Part shown: positions 44,767-53,406 of the stretch, in pieces
Numbering within the stretch: the stretch's first letter is position 1
Layout: each line of letters starts with the position of its first letter
Assembly (NCBI RefSeq): GCF_036181745.1
Contig: NZ_CP108080.1
Span: 5,645,501-5,709,500, forward strand
Length of the DNA stretch: 64,000 nucleotides
From: Streptomyces sp. NBC_00259
GTDB taxonomy: Bacteria; Actinomycetota; Actinomycetes; Streptomycetales; Streptomycetaceae
Direction of reading: 5' to 3'
Translations under genes and position numbers: made by a program
Notes under the pieces: generated by a model
The model's input: the letters and a program-made list of their open reading frames with translations, nothing else
Database searches by the model: none
What the model was told of the DNA's origin: nothing

Positions 44767-45125
44767 CCCGCCACCAGCACCGCGGCCAGCGCCAGCGCGC
44801 CCGGCAGGGCCTGGGCCACGTAGATGCGCCGGTTCGCGGTGGCGCCGCCGTACAGCCCGGCGATCACTACGCACACGAGGAAGAACACCTGCACCCGGTG
44901 GCCCGTCGGGTCCGCGGCGATCAGGCCCCAGATCAGGCCGGCGGCGAGAAAGCCGTTGTAGAGCCCCTGGTTGGCGGCCAGCGGCGCCGTCGCGTGAGCG
45001 GTCTCCGCGTCGAAGCCCGACAGTGCCCGTCCCGGTGGCCGCTCCCACAGGAACATCTCCAGCACCAGGAAGTAGACGTGCAGCGCGGCCACCAGAGCGA
45101 CCAGGACGTGAGCGGTGACGGTCAC
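44763..45125 (-). CDS. DUF1304 family integral membrane protein
   Basis: This 120-residue protein has four TM helices: VTVTAHVLVALVAALHVYFLVLEMFLW, the NQGLYNGFLAAGLIWGLIA segment typical of DUF1304, VQVFFLVCVVIAGLYGG and LPGALALAAVLVAG. Function is unknown; members are often beside TetR/MarR regulators. GTG 45125 starts 19 bp from a 14-bp palindrome. Confidence 0.85.
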   Translation of the reverse strand: MTVTAHVLVALVAALHVYFLVLEMFLWERPPGRALSGFDAETAHATAPLAANQGLYNGFLAAGLIWGLIAADPTGHRVQVFFLVCVVIAGLYGGATANRRIYVAQALPGALALAAVLVAG

Positions 45126-45143
45126 GGAAGACCCTTCCCTCGA

Positions 45144-45176
45144 TGATGGATCCATCAGTTCATGGACACTCGTCCA
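45144..45176 (-). promoter_or_regulatory. Putative TetR operators upstream of the DUF1304-tetR operon
   Basis: TGATGGATCCATCA (45144-45157) is a perfect 14-bp palindrome. TGGAC-ACTC-GTCCA (45163-45176) is a second inverted repeat just beyond it. Both sit 19-51 bp upstream of GTG 45125, where a repressor would block transcription. Confidence 0.6.
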
Positions 45177-45287
45177 GGAAGTATAGACAGATGCCCATGA
45201 TCGACAGGGTGTCGGTGCCGCGGGCTCCCGCTCGACGCACCGTCCATTGCCGCGCGCACCGGTCGCCCCGAGAGTCTCTGGAGCCTC

Positions 45288-45662
45288 ATGGAGTCCGTCG
45301 ACGTACGCGAATTCGCCGTCGCCGTGGGTGCCATGGCCACGATCGTCGGTGCCGCGGCCGTCGCCGGGCACCGGTCCGGCGGCCGCTCCGGCTTCTACCA
45401 GGGCGCGCTCGGCGGATTCGGGCTCCACGGCCTCGTCCATCTCGGCCAGGCCGCCGCCTTCCGCGGCTACACCCCCGGCTCCGCCACCTCGGCGCTGCTC
45501 GTGGTGCCCTTCACCCTGTGGGCGCGGGGGCGGCTGCGGCGTGCGGGCGTGCTGCGGCCCACTCGGCCGCGCGATGTGCTGACCGGGCTGGCGACGGCCG
45601 CGGCCGCCACCGTCGTCTCTCACGCGGTGGCCAGGGGACTCACCGGAGCCCCCCGTTTTTGA
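45288..45662 (+). CDS. Short HXXEE-domain-like membrane protein
   Basis: This 124-residue protein has three or four hydrophobic helices. The segment FYQGALGGFGLHGLVHLGQAAAFRGYTPGSATSALLVVPFTLWA matches the C-terminal half of HXXEE-domain proteins. The N-terminal HxxEE segment itself is missing, and the in-frame sequence upstream stops at 45198 without encoding it. It may be an N-terminally truncated relic or a short family member. It is divergent from the DUF1304 operon. Confidence 0.6.
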   Translation: MESVDVREFAVAVGAMATIVGAAAVAGHRSGGRSGFYQGALGGFGLHGLVHLGQAAAFRGYTPGSATSALLVVPFTLWARGRLRRAGVLRPTRPRDVLTGLATAAAATVVSHAVARGLTGAPRF

Positions 45663-45693
45663 ACACGTTCATGAGGGGGCGTACGCTGCGGAC

Positions 45694-46272
45694 ATGAGCG
45701 AGCGAAGAGCGCTTCTGCGCCGCATACGCGTGTGGTTGGCCGTCTTCATCGTCTGCCTCGTCCTGAGCGGACTGACGGCCTTCCCCCTCGTCACCGAGCT
45801 GCACCTCGCCCAGGACGCCCTGTCGTCCTGGGCCTCCCCGGTCGCCGATGCCTTCCCCGGCCTGCAGACGTGGATCGACCGGGTCCGCACCGGCCTGGAC
45901 GTCGCCGACAAGCAGTACGCCTTCCTGCTGTACGGCACCGACTGGCTGGCCTTCGCCCACCTCGTCATCGCCGTGGCCTTCTACGGCCCCTACCGCGATC
46001 CCGTACGCAACATCTGGGTCATCGAGTTCGGCATGATCGCCTGCGCCGGGATCATCCCGCTGGCCCTGGTCTGCGGCCCGATCCGCGGGATCCCGTTCTG
46101 GTGGACCGTCATCGACATGTCCTTCGGCGTCTTCGGAGTGATCCCGCTCCTCGTCCTGCACCGCATGACCAAGCGGCTGGAGAGGCTGACGACCGGACCG
46201 GCTGGGGAAACGGCAACGGCTACGGAGACGGCACCTCCGGCGCAGGCGGCGGCACCGACCGCCGCCGCCTGA
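45694..46272 (+). CDS. Conserved four-TM membrane protein
   Basis: This 192-residue protein has TM helices VWLAVFIVCLVLSGLTAFPLV (about 12-32), FLLYGTDWLAFAHLVIAVAF, NIWVIEFGMIACAGIIPLALVCG and FWWTVIDMSFGVFGVIPLLVL. An extracytoplasmic loop after TM1 and a cytoplasmic Thr/Ala/Glu-rich tail are seen. No family function is recognised. It stands alone and converges on the DUF574 methyltransferase with a 21-bp gap. Confidence 0.8.
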   Translation: MSERRALLRRIRVWLAVFIVCLVLSGLTAFPLVTELHLAQDALSSWASPVADAFPGLQTWIDRVRTGLDVADKQYAFLLYGTDWLAFAHLVIAVAFYGPYRDPVRNIWVIEFGMIACAGIIPLALVCGPIRGIPFWWTVIDMSFGVFGVIPLLVLHRMTKRLERLTTGPAGETATATETAPPAQAAAPTAAA

Positions 46273-46293
46273 GGCCTTGCCCCCGTGTCCACG

Positions 46294-47094
46294 TCAGCGC
46301 TTGCGGCCCACCGCGCCGAACTGCGCCACCTCCACGGTCGTCGCGCCCCCGTCGCGCCAGCGGGCGCAGGACACGATGCCCGGCTCCAGCACGTCGAGCC
46401 CGGCGAGGAAGCCCGCGAACTCGGTGCGGGTGCGGGCCGTGATCGGCGGGGTCGCGTTCTCGTTCCAGAACGCCATCGCCTCCGCGTTGCCCTCGCCGCC
46501 CAGCTCCAGCGTGGGGTGCGTGAGCACGAGATAACTCCCGGACGGGACCGCGTCCATGATGCGGTGGACGATCGAGGTGGCCGCGTCCGTGTCGAGGATG
46601 AAGTTGAGGATCCCCAGCATCATGACCGCGACCGGCCGCGACAGATCGAGCGTCGGCTCGACGGCCCGCAGGATGTCCGCGGGGCGGTGCGCGTCCGCGT
46701 CGATGTACTCGGTGCGGCCCTCGGGGGTGCTGGTCAGCAGGGCGCGGGCGTGGGTCAGCACGATCGGGTCGTTGTCGACGTACACGACCCGCGACTCGGG
46801 GGCGATGCGCTGGGCGACCTCGTGGGTGTTGTCGACGGTCGGCAGGCCGGTGCCGATGTCGAGGAACTGGCGCACACCGTCCTCACCGGCGAGAAGGGAG
46901 ACGACCCGCCCCAGGAACGCCCGGTCCGCGCGGGCGACTTGACCGATGCTCGGGTACATCCCGGTGACCTGGTCACCCACCTGCCGGTCGATCAGGTAGT
47001 TGTCCTTGCCACCCAGCCAGTAGTTCCAGACCCGGGCGTTGTGCGCGATGTCGGTACGGATCCTGTCCTGGCCGGTGTCCTCGGACTGCGTCAC
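46294..47094 (-). CDS. DUF574 SAM-dependent methyltransferase-like protein
   Basis: This 266-residue protein is of the actinomycete-expanded DUF574 (methyltransf_19) family: DIAHNARVWNYWLGGKDNYLIDRQVGDQV, VRQFLDIGTGLPTVDNTHEVAQRI (SAM-binding loop) and VYVDNDPIVLTHARALL. Streptomyces carry many copies, often with regulatory genes; the substrate is unknown. GTG 47094 overlaps the GDPD stop by 4 bp. Confidence 0.9.
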   Translation of the reverse strand: MTQSEDTGQDRIRTDIAHNARVWNYWLGGKDNYLIDRQVGDQVTGMYPSIGQVARADRAFLGRVVSLLAGEDGVRQFLDIGTGLPTVDNTHEVAQRIAPESRVVYVDNDPIVLTHARALLTSTPEGRTEYIDADAHRPADILRAVEPTLDLSRPVAVMMLGILNFILDTDAATSIVHRIMDAVPSGSYLVLTHPTLELGGEGNAEAMAFWNENATPPITARTRTEFAGFLAGLDVLEPGIVSCARWRDGGATTVEVAQFGAVGRKR

Positions 47095-47798
47095 GATGTG
47101 CGTCCCTTCCCTGTCCCGGATCCGCGCAGTACACGGACGAGCGCGTCCACGCGGTTCGTGGTGATCGAGTCGACTCCGCGACCCACGAGCCGGCGCATCG
47201 TCCCACGAGTGTCGGCGGTCCAGACAGAGAGCAGATAACCGTCCCCGTGAATCCGGTCCGCCAGCTCCCTGCTCACCAGCCCGAAGCGGTAGTTGAGCCA
47301 GCGCGGCCGCAGCGCGCCGAGCAGGACCGGACGGGGAGGGGCGAGCGTCGACCAGGTCAGGGCGATCTCCGCGTGCGGATCGGCGTCGCGTACGGCGAAC
47401 ATCCCGACCGGACCGCCCGTGTAGTAGACCCGCTCGCCCGCGCCGCATTCACGGACGGTGTCGACGATCGCACGGACCGCCGCCTCGTCGGCGCCGGGCA
47501 GATCGAGCATCAGCCGGTGGCTGCCGACCGAGATCAGTGCCTCGCGCAGGGTCGGCACCGCGCCGTACGTCAGCTCGGTGAGCTGCCCGTGGGTGAGCCG
47601 GGCCAGCGGACGGTCGTGCCCCCACAGTCGTTTGAGCGTGTCGTCGTGCAGCAGTACGGGCACACCGTCGCGCGTGAGGCGGACATCCACCTCGACGGCG
47701 TCCGCGCCCCGCTCGATCGCGGCCCGCAGCGACGGCAGTGTGTTCTCCCGCGCGACATACGGGTCGCCACGATGTCCTACGACGGTGACAGTGCGCAT
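47091..47798 (-). CDS. Glycerophosphodiester phosphodiesterase
   Basis: This 235-residue TIM-barrel enzyme hydrolyses glycerophosphodiesters to glycerol-3-phosphate and an alcohol. The metal and catalytic motifs are visible: VVGHRGDPYVARENTLPSLRAAI, GADAVEVDVRLTRDGVPVLLHDDTLKR, and the C-terminal GVDSITTNRVDAL. No signal peptide, so cytoplasmic. It lies between the add-like gene (18 bp upstream) and the DUF574 gene and is probably co-transcribed. Confidence 0.92.
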   Translation of the reverse strand: MRTVTVVGHRGDPYVARENTLPSLRAAIERGADAVEVDVRLTRDGVPVLLHDDTLKRLWGHDRPLARLTHGQLTELTYGAVPTLREALISVGSHRLMLDLPGADEAAVRAIVDTVRECGAGERVYYTGGPVGMFAVRDADPHAEIALTWSTLAPPRPVLLGALRPRWLNYRFGLVSRELADRIHGDGYLLSVWTADTRGTMRRLVGRGVDSITTNRVDALVRVLRGSGTGKGRTS

Positions 47799-47816
47799 GC
47801 GACACCCCTCACTTCG

Positions 47817-48842
47817 TCAGTTCGCCGGCCGGCGCTCCGTGTACGCGTCGATCTCGGCGGCGATCCGCGCCTTTCCGGCCGCGTCGAGGAAGGACGCCTC
47901 CACGGCGTTCTTGGCGAGCGCGGCGACGCCCCGCTCGTCCAGTTGCAGCAGCCGGGCGGCGACCGCGTACTCGTTGTTGAGGTCGGTCCCGAACATCGGC
48001 GGGTCGTCGCTGTTGACGGTCACCAGCACACCGGCATCCACCATCTCCTTGATGGGGTGCTCGTCGAGCGTGGCGACGGCGCGGGTGGCGATGTTGGAGG
48101 TCGGGCAGACCTCCAACGGGATGCGGTGCTCGGCGAGATGGGCCAGCAGCTTCGGGTCCTTCGTGGAGCTGGTGCCGTGGCCGATGCGCTCGGCCCGCAG
48201 GTCGTTCAGCGCGTCCCAGACGGTTTCCGGGCCCGTCGTCTCGCCGGCGTGCGGCACGGACCGGAGACCGGCGGCGATGGCCCGGTCGAAGTACGGCTTG
48301 AACTGCGGCCGGGGCACACCGATCTCGGGCCCGCCGAGACCGAAAGAGACCAGGCCCTCCGGGCGCAGATCGACGGCGAGCCGCGCCGTCTCCTCGGCCG
48401 CGTCGAGTCCCGCCTCGCCCGGGATGTCGAAGCACCAGCGCAGGATCACGTCCAGCTCGGTCTCGGCGGCCTTGCGGGCGTCCTCGATCGCCTCCATGAA
48501 GCCCTGCTCGGGGATGCCGCGACGGGTCGAGCTGAAGGGGGTGACGGTCAGCTCGGCGTACCGGATGTTCTGCCGGGCCATGTCCCGGGCGACCTCGAAG
48601 GTGAGCAGCCGGACGTCGTCGGGGGTGCGGACGAGATCGACGACCGAGAGATAGACCTCGATGAAGTGCGTGAAGTCGGTGAAGGTGAAGTAGTCGGCGA
48701 GGGCCTCCAGGTCGGTGGGGACCTTGGAGTCCGGGTGCCGGGCGGCGAGCTCGGACACGATGCGCGGTGAGGCGGAGCCGACGTGGTGGACGTGCAGCTC
48801 GGCCTTGGGCAGGCCCGCGATGAAGGGAAGCAGATCGGTCAC
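47817..48842 (-). CDS. Adenosine deaminase family protein, probable aminodeoxyfutalosine deaminase
   Basis: This 341-residue zinc TIM-barrel deaminase has PHAGET, ERIGHG, EVCPTSN and NSDDPPMFGTDL, the canonical ADA motifs. The N-terminal metal site reads KAELHVHHVGSAS where true adenosine deaminases read HLHLEG. That variant is characteristic of Streptomyces enzymes that deaminate 6-aminodeoxyfutalosine in the futalosine route to menaquinone, so that role is preferred. The other futalosine genes are not in this window. GTG start. First gene of the minus-strand trio. Confidence 0.85.
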   Translation of the reverse strand: MTDLLPFIAGLPKAELHVHHVGSASPRIVSELAARHPDSKVPTDLEALADYFTFTDFTHFIEVYLSVVDLVRTPDDVRLLTFEVARDMARQNIRYAELTVTPFSSTRRGIPEQGFMEAIEDARKAAETELDVILRWCFDIPGEAGLDAAEETARLAVDLRPEGLVSFGLGGPEIGVPRPQFKPYFDRAIAAGLRSVPHAGETTGPETVWDALNDLRAERIGHGTSSTKDPKLLAHLAEHRIPLEVCPTSNIATRAVATLDEHPIKEMVDAGVLVTVNSDDPPMFGTDLNNEYAVAARLLQLDERGVAALAKNAVEASFLDAAGKARIAAEIDAYTERRPAN

Positions 48843-48949
48843 CGGGTCCTCCGTGTGCTCAGCCGTACCGGTCAGGGATCATCGTAGGCGGGGCGGGTGA
48901 CGCGCGGAGCGGCGCCCGTAGCATGACAAGTCCACGATGGGGGAGGCCC

Positions 48950-49675
48950 ATGTCAGACCAGAGCGACCAGCGGCCCGGTGAGAACGGGCCGGCGGATCCC
49001 TGGGCTCCGCCGGAGCACCGGGCGCCGCAGGACAAGGTGGAACTCGGCAAGGCCACGCCCGGCGGCCGCCCGCCGGGCGTCCACGACCAGCCGACGGTGA
49101 CCTCGATGCCGGCGGCGGGAGACCCCTTCGCCGCCCCCGGTACCGGTGCGGACACCGGCTCCGGACCCGCGCCCGGTGCCGTGCCGCCGCCCCCGACGGC
49201 TCCGGGCGGACCCGCGCAGACGGTGCCCGGTCCCTACGGCTACCCGGCCGCCGCGCCCGGTGCGCCGCAGGGCCCCGCCTCGTACGGCGGCCACCCCGGC
49301 CACCCCGGATACCCGGGCTACCCCGGCTACGGCCAGGGAGGCTGGGTACAGGCCCCGGCGAACGGCATGGGCATCACCGCGCTGGTGCTCGGCATCATCG
49401 CCGTGGTCGGTTTCTGTATGTACGGCCTCGGGATCATCCTCGGCGTCCTCGCGCTGATCTTCGGTTTCCTGGGACGCGCCCGCGCCCGGCGCGGTGAGGC
49501 GAACAACGGTGGCATGGCGCTGGCCGGGATCATCCTGGGCGCCATCGGCATCGTGATCAGCGCGGCGTTCCTCGGCTTCCTGATCTGGGCGATCACCCAT
49601 GACCCGGATTTCACCGACAGCTCGGACGAGGACCCCTGGGAGACGACGCTGACCGTGGCCACGGCCACGCGTTAG
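48950..49675 (+). CDS. DUF4190 membrane protein with Pro/Gly-rich N terminus
   Basis: This 241-residue protein has about 130 residues of Pro/Gly/Ala-rich disordered cytoplasmic sequence with GHPGYPGYPGYG-like repeats. Two TM helices (MGITALVLGIIAVVGFCMYGLGIILGVLALIFGFLG, then MALAGIILGAIGIVISAAFLGFLIW) flank RARARRGEANNG, the DUF4190 pattern. A short acidic tail follows. Function is unknown; such proteins are numerous in Streptomyces. ATG 48950 follows GGGAGG. Confidence 0.85.
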   Translation: MSDQSDQRPGENGPADPWAPPEHRAPQDKVELGKATPGGRPPGVHDQPTVTSMPAAGDPFAAPGTGADTGSGPAPGAVPPPPTAPGGPAQTVPGPYGYPAAAPGAPQGPASYGGHPGHPGYPGYPGYGQGGWVQAPANGMGITALVLGIIAVVGFCMYGLGIILGVLALIFGFLGRARARRGEANNGGMALAGIILGAIGIVISAAFLGFLIWAITHDPDFTDSSDEDPWETTLTVATATR

Positions 49676-49680
49676 CCCCT

Positions 49681-49739
49681 GCCCGGCGGATCCCGCCGGG
49701 CCCGTGACGGGTATCCGGGCGGCCCCCCGCGCCGCCCGG
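49681..49739. terminator. Two hairpins between convergent DUF4190 and NADAR genes
   Basis: GCCCGGCGG-ATC-CCGCCGGGC (49681-49701) and CCGGGCGGC / GCCGCCCGG with a 7-nt loop (49715-49739), each a perfect 9-bp stem, fit bidirectional termination. Confidence 0.7.
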
Positions 49740-49765
49740 CCCCCGCCCCCGCCGTGGCCGCGCCG

Positions 49766-50347
49766 TCAGGCGCCGGACGGGCCGGCGGTCACCTGCCCGA
49801 GACGCTGCCGCGCCTCCATCAGCGCGAAGCCCAGCAGATTCAGCCCGCGCCACCGCGCCGGGTCATGAGCACGCTCGTCGTCCGCCGCGAGGCCGATGCC
49901 CCAGATCCGGTCCATGGGGCTTGCCTCCACCAGCACGCGGTCGCCCGTGGCCAGCAGGAACGCGCGCAGATCCGCATGCTGCGAAAACTTGTGCACACTG
50001 CCCTCGACGACGATCGCGAACCGCTCGCGCTCCCATATCTCGGCGCTGAAGCCGCGCACCAGCCGGCCCGCCTTCTTCGCGAGCGCCGGATTCGCCGCTT
50101 CCACGGCCATGCGCTCCGCGTCCCGGTCACCGAAGACGCGGGCCTTCCCGGCCATCATCCAGTGCTCGGCGGTCGCATACTCGATTCCGTCCACCGTGAA
50201 CGGCGACGGCCACCACTGGCTCAGACAGCCGGCACCGACGGCGCCGTCGGGCCGCGGCCTGTGCCCCCAGAAATGCAGATACCTGACCCGCTCGCCATTC
50301 TCGACCCGCTCGATCAGAGCCTCGGCCGATGCCTCGATCATCCCCAT
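49766..50347 (-). CDS. NADAR family protein
   Basis: This protein of about 193 residues has YLHFWGHRP, LSQWWPSPFTVDGIEYATAEHWMMAGKARVFGD and SPMDRIWGIGLAADDERAHDPARWRGLNLLGFALMEAR, all NADAR signatures. NADAR proteins act as N-glycosidases on riboflavin intermediates or reverse ADP-ribosylation of nucleic-acid guanine; which applies is unknown. The ATG giving MGMIEASAEALIERV is chosen over the longer frame (50371). Confidence 0.9.
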   Translation of the reverse strand: MGMIEASAEALIERVENGERVRYLHFWGHRPRPDGAVGAGCLSQWWPSPFTVDGIEYATAEHWMMAGKARVFGDRDAERMAVEAANPALAKKAGRLVRGFSAEIWERERFAIVVEGSVHKFSQHADLRAFLLATGDRVLVEASPMDRIWGIGLAADDERAHDPARWRGLNLLGFALMEARQRLGQVTAGPSGA

Positions 50348-50522
50348 GCACGCGAGTCTGGCAGCCACCACTGACAGTTCGTACGGGGATGCTCGCCCCG
50401 ACCCGACACATGGTCGACCGAATCCGTCGCGTAACCAAAAGGCAACTACGGAATCACTTGTTGACGAAGTTGGCCTCTGTCAGGATCGGCACTCACTTCG
50501 ATCTGGAACAACGGAGAGCGTC

Positions 50523-52040
50523 ATGGGCAACCGCTTCCAGGTGCATGACCGTTTCAAGAACGGCGCACAGTACATCGACGGACAGGTGCGCCCCGGCACA
50601 TCAGGACGTAACCACGCAATCGTAGACCCGGCCACCGGGGAGCGGGTCCTCGAGTACGAGCTGGCCGGCCCCGACGACGTGGACGCCGCCGTCGCCGCGG
50701 CGCGCGACGCGTTCCCGGGCTGGGCGGGTGCCACACCCGGCGAACGCTCCGACGCCCTGCACCGCTTCGCGTCCGTACTCGCCGAGCAGGCCGAGGACTT
50801 CGCCCAGGCCGAGTCGCTGCAGTGCGGAAAGCCGATCAAGCTCACCCGGGAGTTCGACGTCCCCGGCACCGTCGACAACACCGCGTTCTTCGCCGGAGCC
50901 GCCCGCCATCTGCAGGGCCAGTCCGCGGGTGAGTACAGCGGGGACCACACCTCGTACGTACGCCGGGAGCCGATCGGCGTCGTCGGATCCATCGCGCCCT
51001 GGAACTATCCGCTCCAGATGGCCGCCTGGAAGGTCCTCCCGGCCATCGCCGCGGGCAACACCATCGTCCTCAAGCCCGCCGAGATCACCCCGCTGACCTC
51101 GCTGATGTTCGCCCAGGCGGCGACGGAGGCCGGCATCCCCGCCGGTGTCGTCAACATCGTCACCGGCGCCGGCAAGGACGCGGGCGAACACCTCGTCGGG
51201 CACCCGGACGTCGCCATGACCTCGTTCACCGGCTCGACCCCGGTCGGCAGGCGCGTCGCGGAGATCGCCACCGCCACCGTCAAACGGCTGCACCTCGAAC
51301 TCGGCGGCAAGGCCCCCTTCGTCGTCTTCGACGACGCCGATCTCGACGCCGCCGTGCAGGGCGCGGTCGCCGGCTCACTGATCAACACGGGCCAGGACTG
51401 CACCGCCGCCACCCGCGCCTACGTCCAGCGTCCGCTCTACGACGCCTTCGTCGCCGGGGTCGCCGACCTGATGGCGACCGTACGCCTCGGCGACCCCTTC
51501 GACCCGTCCACCGACCTCGGCCCGCTGGTCTCGCACACCCAGCGCGACCGGGTCGCCGGCTTCGTCGACCGGGCCCGTTCGTACGCCACCGTCGTGACCG
51601 GCGGCAAGGCACCCGGCGGGGCCCTGGAGCAGGGCGCCTACTATCTGCCGACCCTGATCGCCGGGGCCGCACAGGACAGCGAGGTCGTCCAGTCCGAGAT
51701 CTTCGGGCCCGTCCTGGTCGTCGTGCCCTTCGACTCCGACGACGAGGGCATCGCCCTCGCCAACGACACCCCGTACGGTCTCGCCGCCTCCGCCTGGAGC
51801 CGGGACGTGTACCGCGCGGGGCGCGCCACCCGTGAGATCAAGGCGGGCTGCGTGTGGGTCAACGACCACATCCCGATCATCAGCGAGATGCCTCACGGCG
51901 GCTACAAGGCGAGCGGGTTCGGAAAGGACATGTCGGCCTATTCCTTCGAGGAGTACACGCAGGTCAAGCATGTGATGTACGACAACACGGCGGCGGTCAG
52001 GAAGGACTGGCACCGCACGATCTTCGGGGACCGGCTGTAA
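50523..52040 (+). CDS. Aldehyde dehydrogenase linked to polyamine importer (PuuC/PatD-like)
   Basis: This 505-residue enzyme shows IAPWNYPLQMAAWKVLPAIAAGNTIVLKPAEITP, the catalytic Glu in LELGGKAP and the catalytic Cys in NTGQDCTAATR. It probably oxidises gamma-aminobutyraldehyde or gamma-glutamyl-aminobutyraldehyde. ATG 50523 follows GGAG (50513-50516). It heads a same-strand run with potD-potA-potB-potC and a PuuB-like oxidase. The leader 50400-50522 is AT-richer than average and contains TTGACG at 50461-50466, a possible -35. Confidence 0.9.
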   Translation: MGNRFQVHDRFKNGAQYIDGQVRPGTSGRNHAIVDPATGERVLEYELAGPDDVDAAVAAARDAFPGWAGATPGERSDALHRFASVLAEQAEDFAQAESLQCGKPIKLTREFDVPGTVDNTAFFAGAARHLQGQSAGEYSGDHTSYVRREPIGVVGSIAPWNYPLQMAAWKVLPAIAAGNTIVLKPAEITPLTSLMFAQAATEAGIPAGVVNIVTGAGKDAGEHLVGHPDVAMTSFTGSTPVGRRVAEIATATVKRLHLELGGKAPFVVFDDADLDAAVQGAVAGSLINTGQDCTAATRAYVQRPLYDAFVAGVADLMATVRLGDPFDPSTDLGPLVSHTQRDRVAGFVDRARSYATVVTGGKAPGGALEQGAYYLPTLIAGAAQDSEVVQSEIFGPVLVVVPFDSDDEGIALANDTPYGLAASAWSRDVYRAGRATREIKAGCVWVNDHIPIISEMPHGGYKASGFGKDMSAYSFEEYTQVKHVMYDNTAAVRKDWHRTIFGDRL

Positions 52041-52110
52041 CACCCGGCTGAGGCCGCGTGGCAGCCCACGTCCCGACCGACGGCGACCATCCCGAAAGGC
52101 AACACAGCGC

Positions 52111-53361
52111 ATGAAGCAGTACCAGCCCGAACGCCTCTCGGAGGCTCAGCTGGCCGCTATGCGGCGCAGCATGACGAACGGCCGGGGTGCCCTCTCCCGC
52201 CGCTCCCTGCTGCGGGCGACCGGCATCGGCGCCCTCACGGTGGGCGGGGCGGCCGCGCTCGGCGCGTGCGGAATCCCTCCCGCGAAGCGGGAGGGCGAAG
52301 GGGCGGCAGCCTCCGACGACCGCTCGGCCCAGGAGAAGCAGATCAGCTTCTCCAACTGGACGCAGTACATCGACATCAGCGAGGACGAGAAGAGCCGTCC
52401 CTCGCTGGGCGCGTTCACCAAGCGCACCGGGATCCAGGTCAAGTACACCGAGGACATCAACGACAACGTCGAGTTCTTCGGCAAGATCCGGCCGCAGCTC
52501 GCCGCCGGCCAGGAGACCGGACGCGACCTCATATGCGTCACCGACTGGCTCGCCGCCCGCATCATCCGGCTCGGCTGGGCGCAGAAGCTGAACCCGTCCA
52601 ACCTGCCGCACGCCTTCGCCAATCTCTCGCCCCAGTTCCGCAGCCCCGACTGGGACCCGGGCCGGGCCCACTCGTATCCGTGGACCGGTATCTCCACCGT
52701 CATCGCCTACAACTCCAAGGCGACCGGCGGCCGGAAGATCGAGAGCGTCTCCCAGCTGCTGGAGGACCCCGCGCTCAAGGGCCGGGTCGCCTGTCTGTCC
52801 GAGATGCGCGACACCATCGGCATGACCCTGATCGACATGGGCAAGGACCCGGCCAAGGTCACCGACGACGACTTCAACGCGGCCGTCGCCAAGGTCCAGA
52901 AGGCCGTCGACACCAAGCAGATCCGCCGTTTCACCGGCAACGACTACACCTCGGACCTGGACAAGGGCGATATCGCGGCCTGTCTGGCCTGGGCCGGTGA
53001 CCTCGTGCAGCTGCGGGTCGACAACCCCGACATCCAGTTCGTCGTCCCCGACGCCGGCTACATGACCTCCAGCGACAACCTGCTGGTCCCGGCGAAGGCC
53101 AGGCACAAGACCAACGCCGAGAAGCTCATCGACTACTACTACGAGCTCCCGGTCGCGGCCCAGCTCGCCGCGTACATCAACTACGTCTGCCCGGTCGAGG
53201 GCGTCGGCCCCGAACTCGCGAAGATCGACCCGGCGCTCGCCAAGAACACGCTGATCCTCCCGGACAAGGCCATGGCCGCGAAGTCCCATGCCTTCCGCTC
53301 GCTCAGCAGCGAGGAAGAGACGGCGTACGAAGAGAAGTTCGCCAAGCTCATCGGCGCCTGA
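52111..53361 (+). CDS. potD: Spermidine/putrescine ABC transporter substrate-binding lipoprotein PotD
   Basis: This 416-residue protein has a twin-arginine signal (LSRRSLLRA, Arg30-31) joined to a lipobox LGAC (Cys53), so it is probably exported by Tat and lipidated. The mature part has ISFSNWTQYIDISEDE, TGIQVKYTEDINDN and YPWTGISTVIAYNSKATGG, typical of PotD/PotF. It delivers polyamines to PotB/PotC. First gene of potDABC. Confidence 0.92.
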   Translation: MKQYQPERLSEAQLAAMRRSMTNGRGALSRRSLLRATGIGALTVGGAAALGACGIPPAKREGEGAAASDDRSAQEKQISFSNWTQYIDISEDEKSRPSLGAFTKRTGIQVKYTEDINDNVEFFGKIRPQLAAGQETGRDLICVTDWLAARIIRLGWAQKLNPSNLPHAFANLSPQFRSPDWDPGRAHSYPWTGISTVIAYNSKATGGRKIESVSQLLEDPALKGRVACLSEMRDTIGMTLIDMGKDPAKVTDDDFNAAVAKVQKAVDTKQIRRFTGNDYTSDLDKGDIAACLAWAGDLVQLRVDNPDIQFVVPDAGYMTSSDNLLVPAKARHKTNAEKLIDYYYELPVAAQLAAYINYVCPVEGVGPELAKIDPALAKNTLILPDKAMAAKSHAFRSLSSEEETAYEEKFAKLIGA

Positions 53362-53406
53362 CCCTTCCTGCTCCCCTGCTCCCCCTAGACCCTGGGACCG
53401 CGACCC

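Noticed and set aside
49270..49335. CCACCCCGGATACCCGGG-like repeats
   Set aside because: They encode the Gly-His-Pro-Tyr repeats of the disordered part of the DUF4190 protein, not a separate element.
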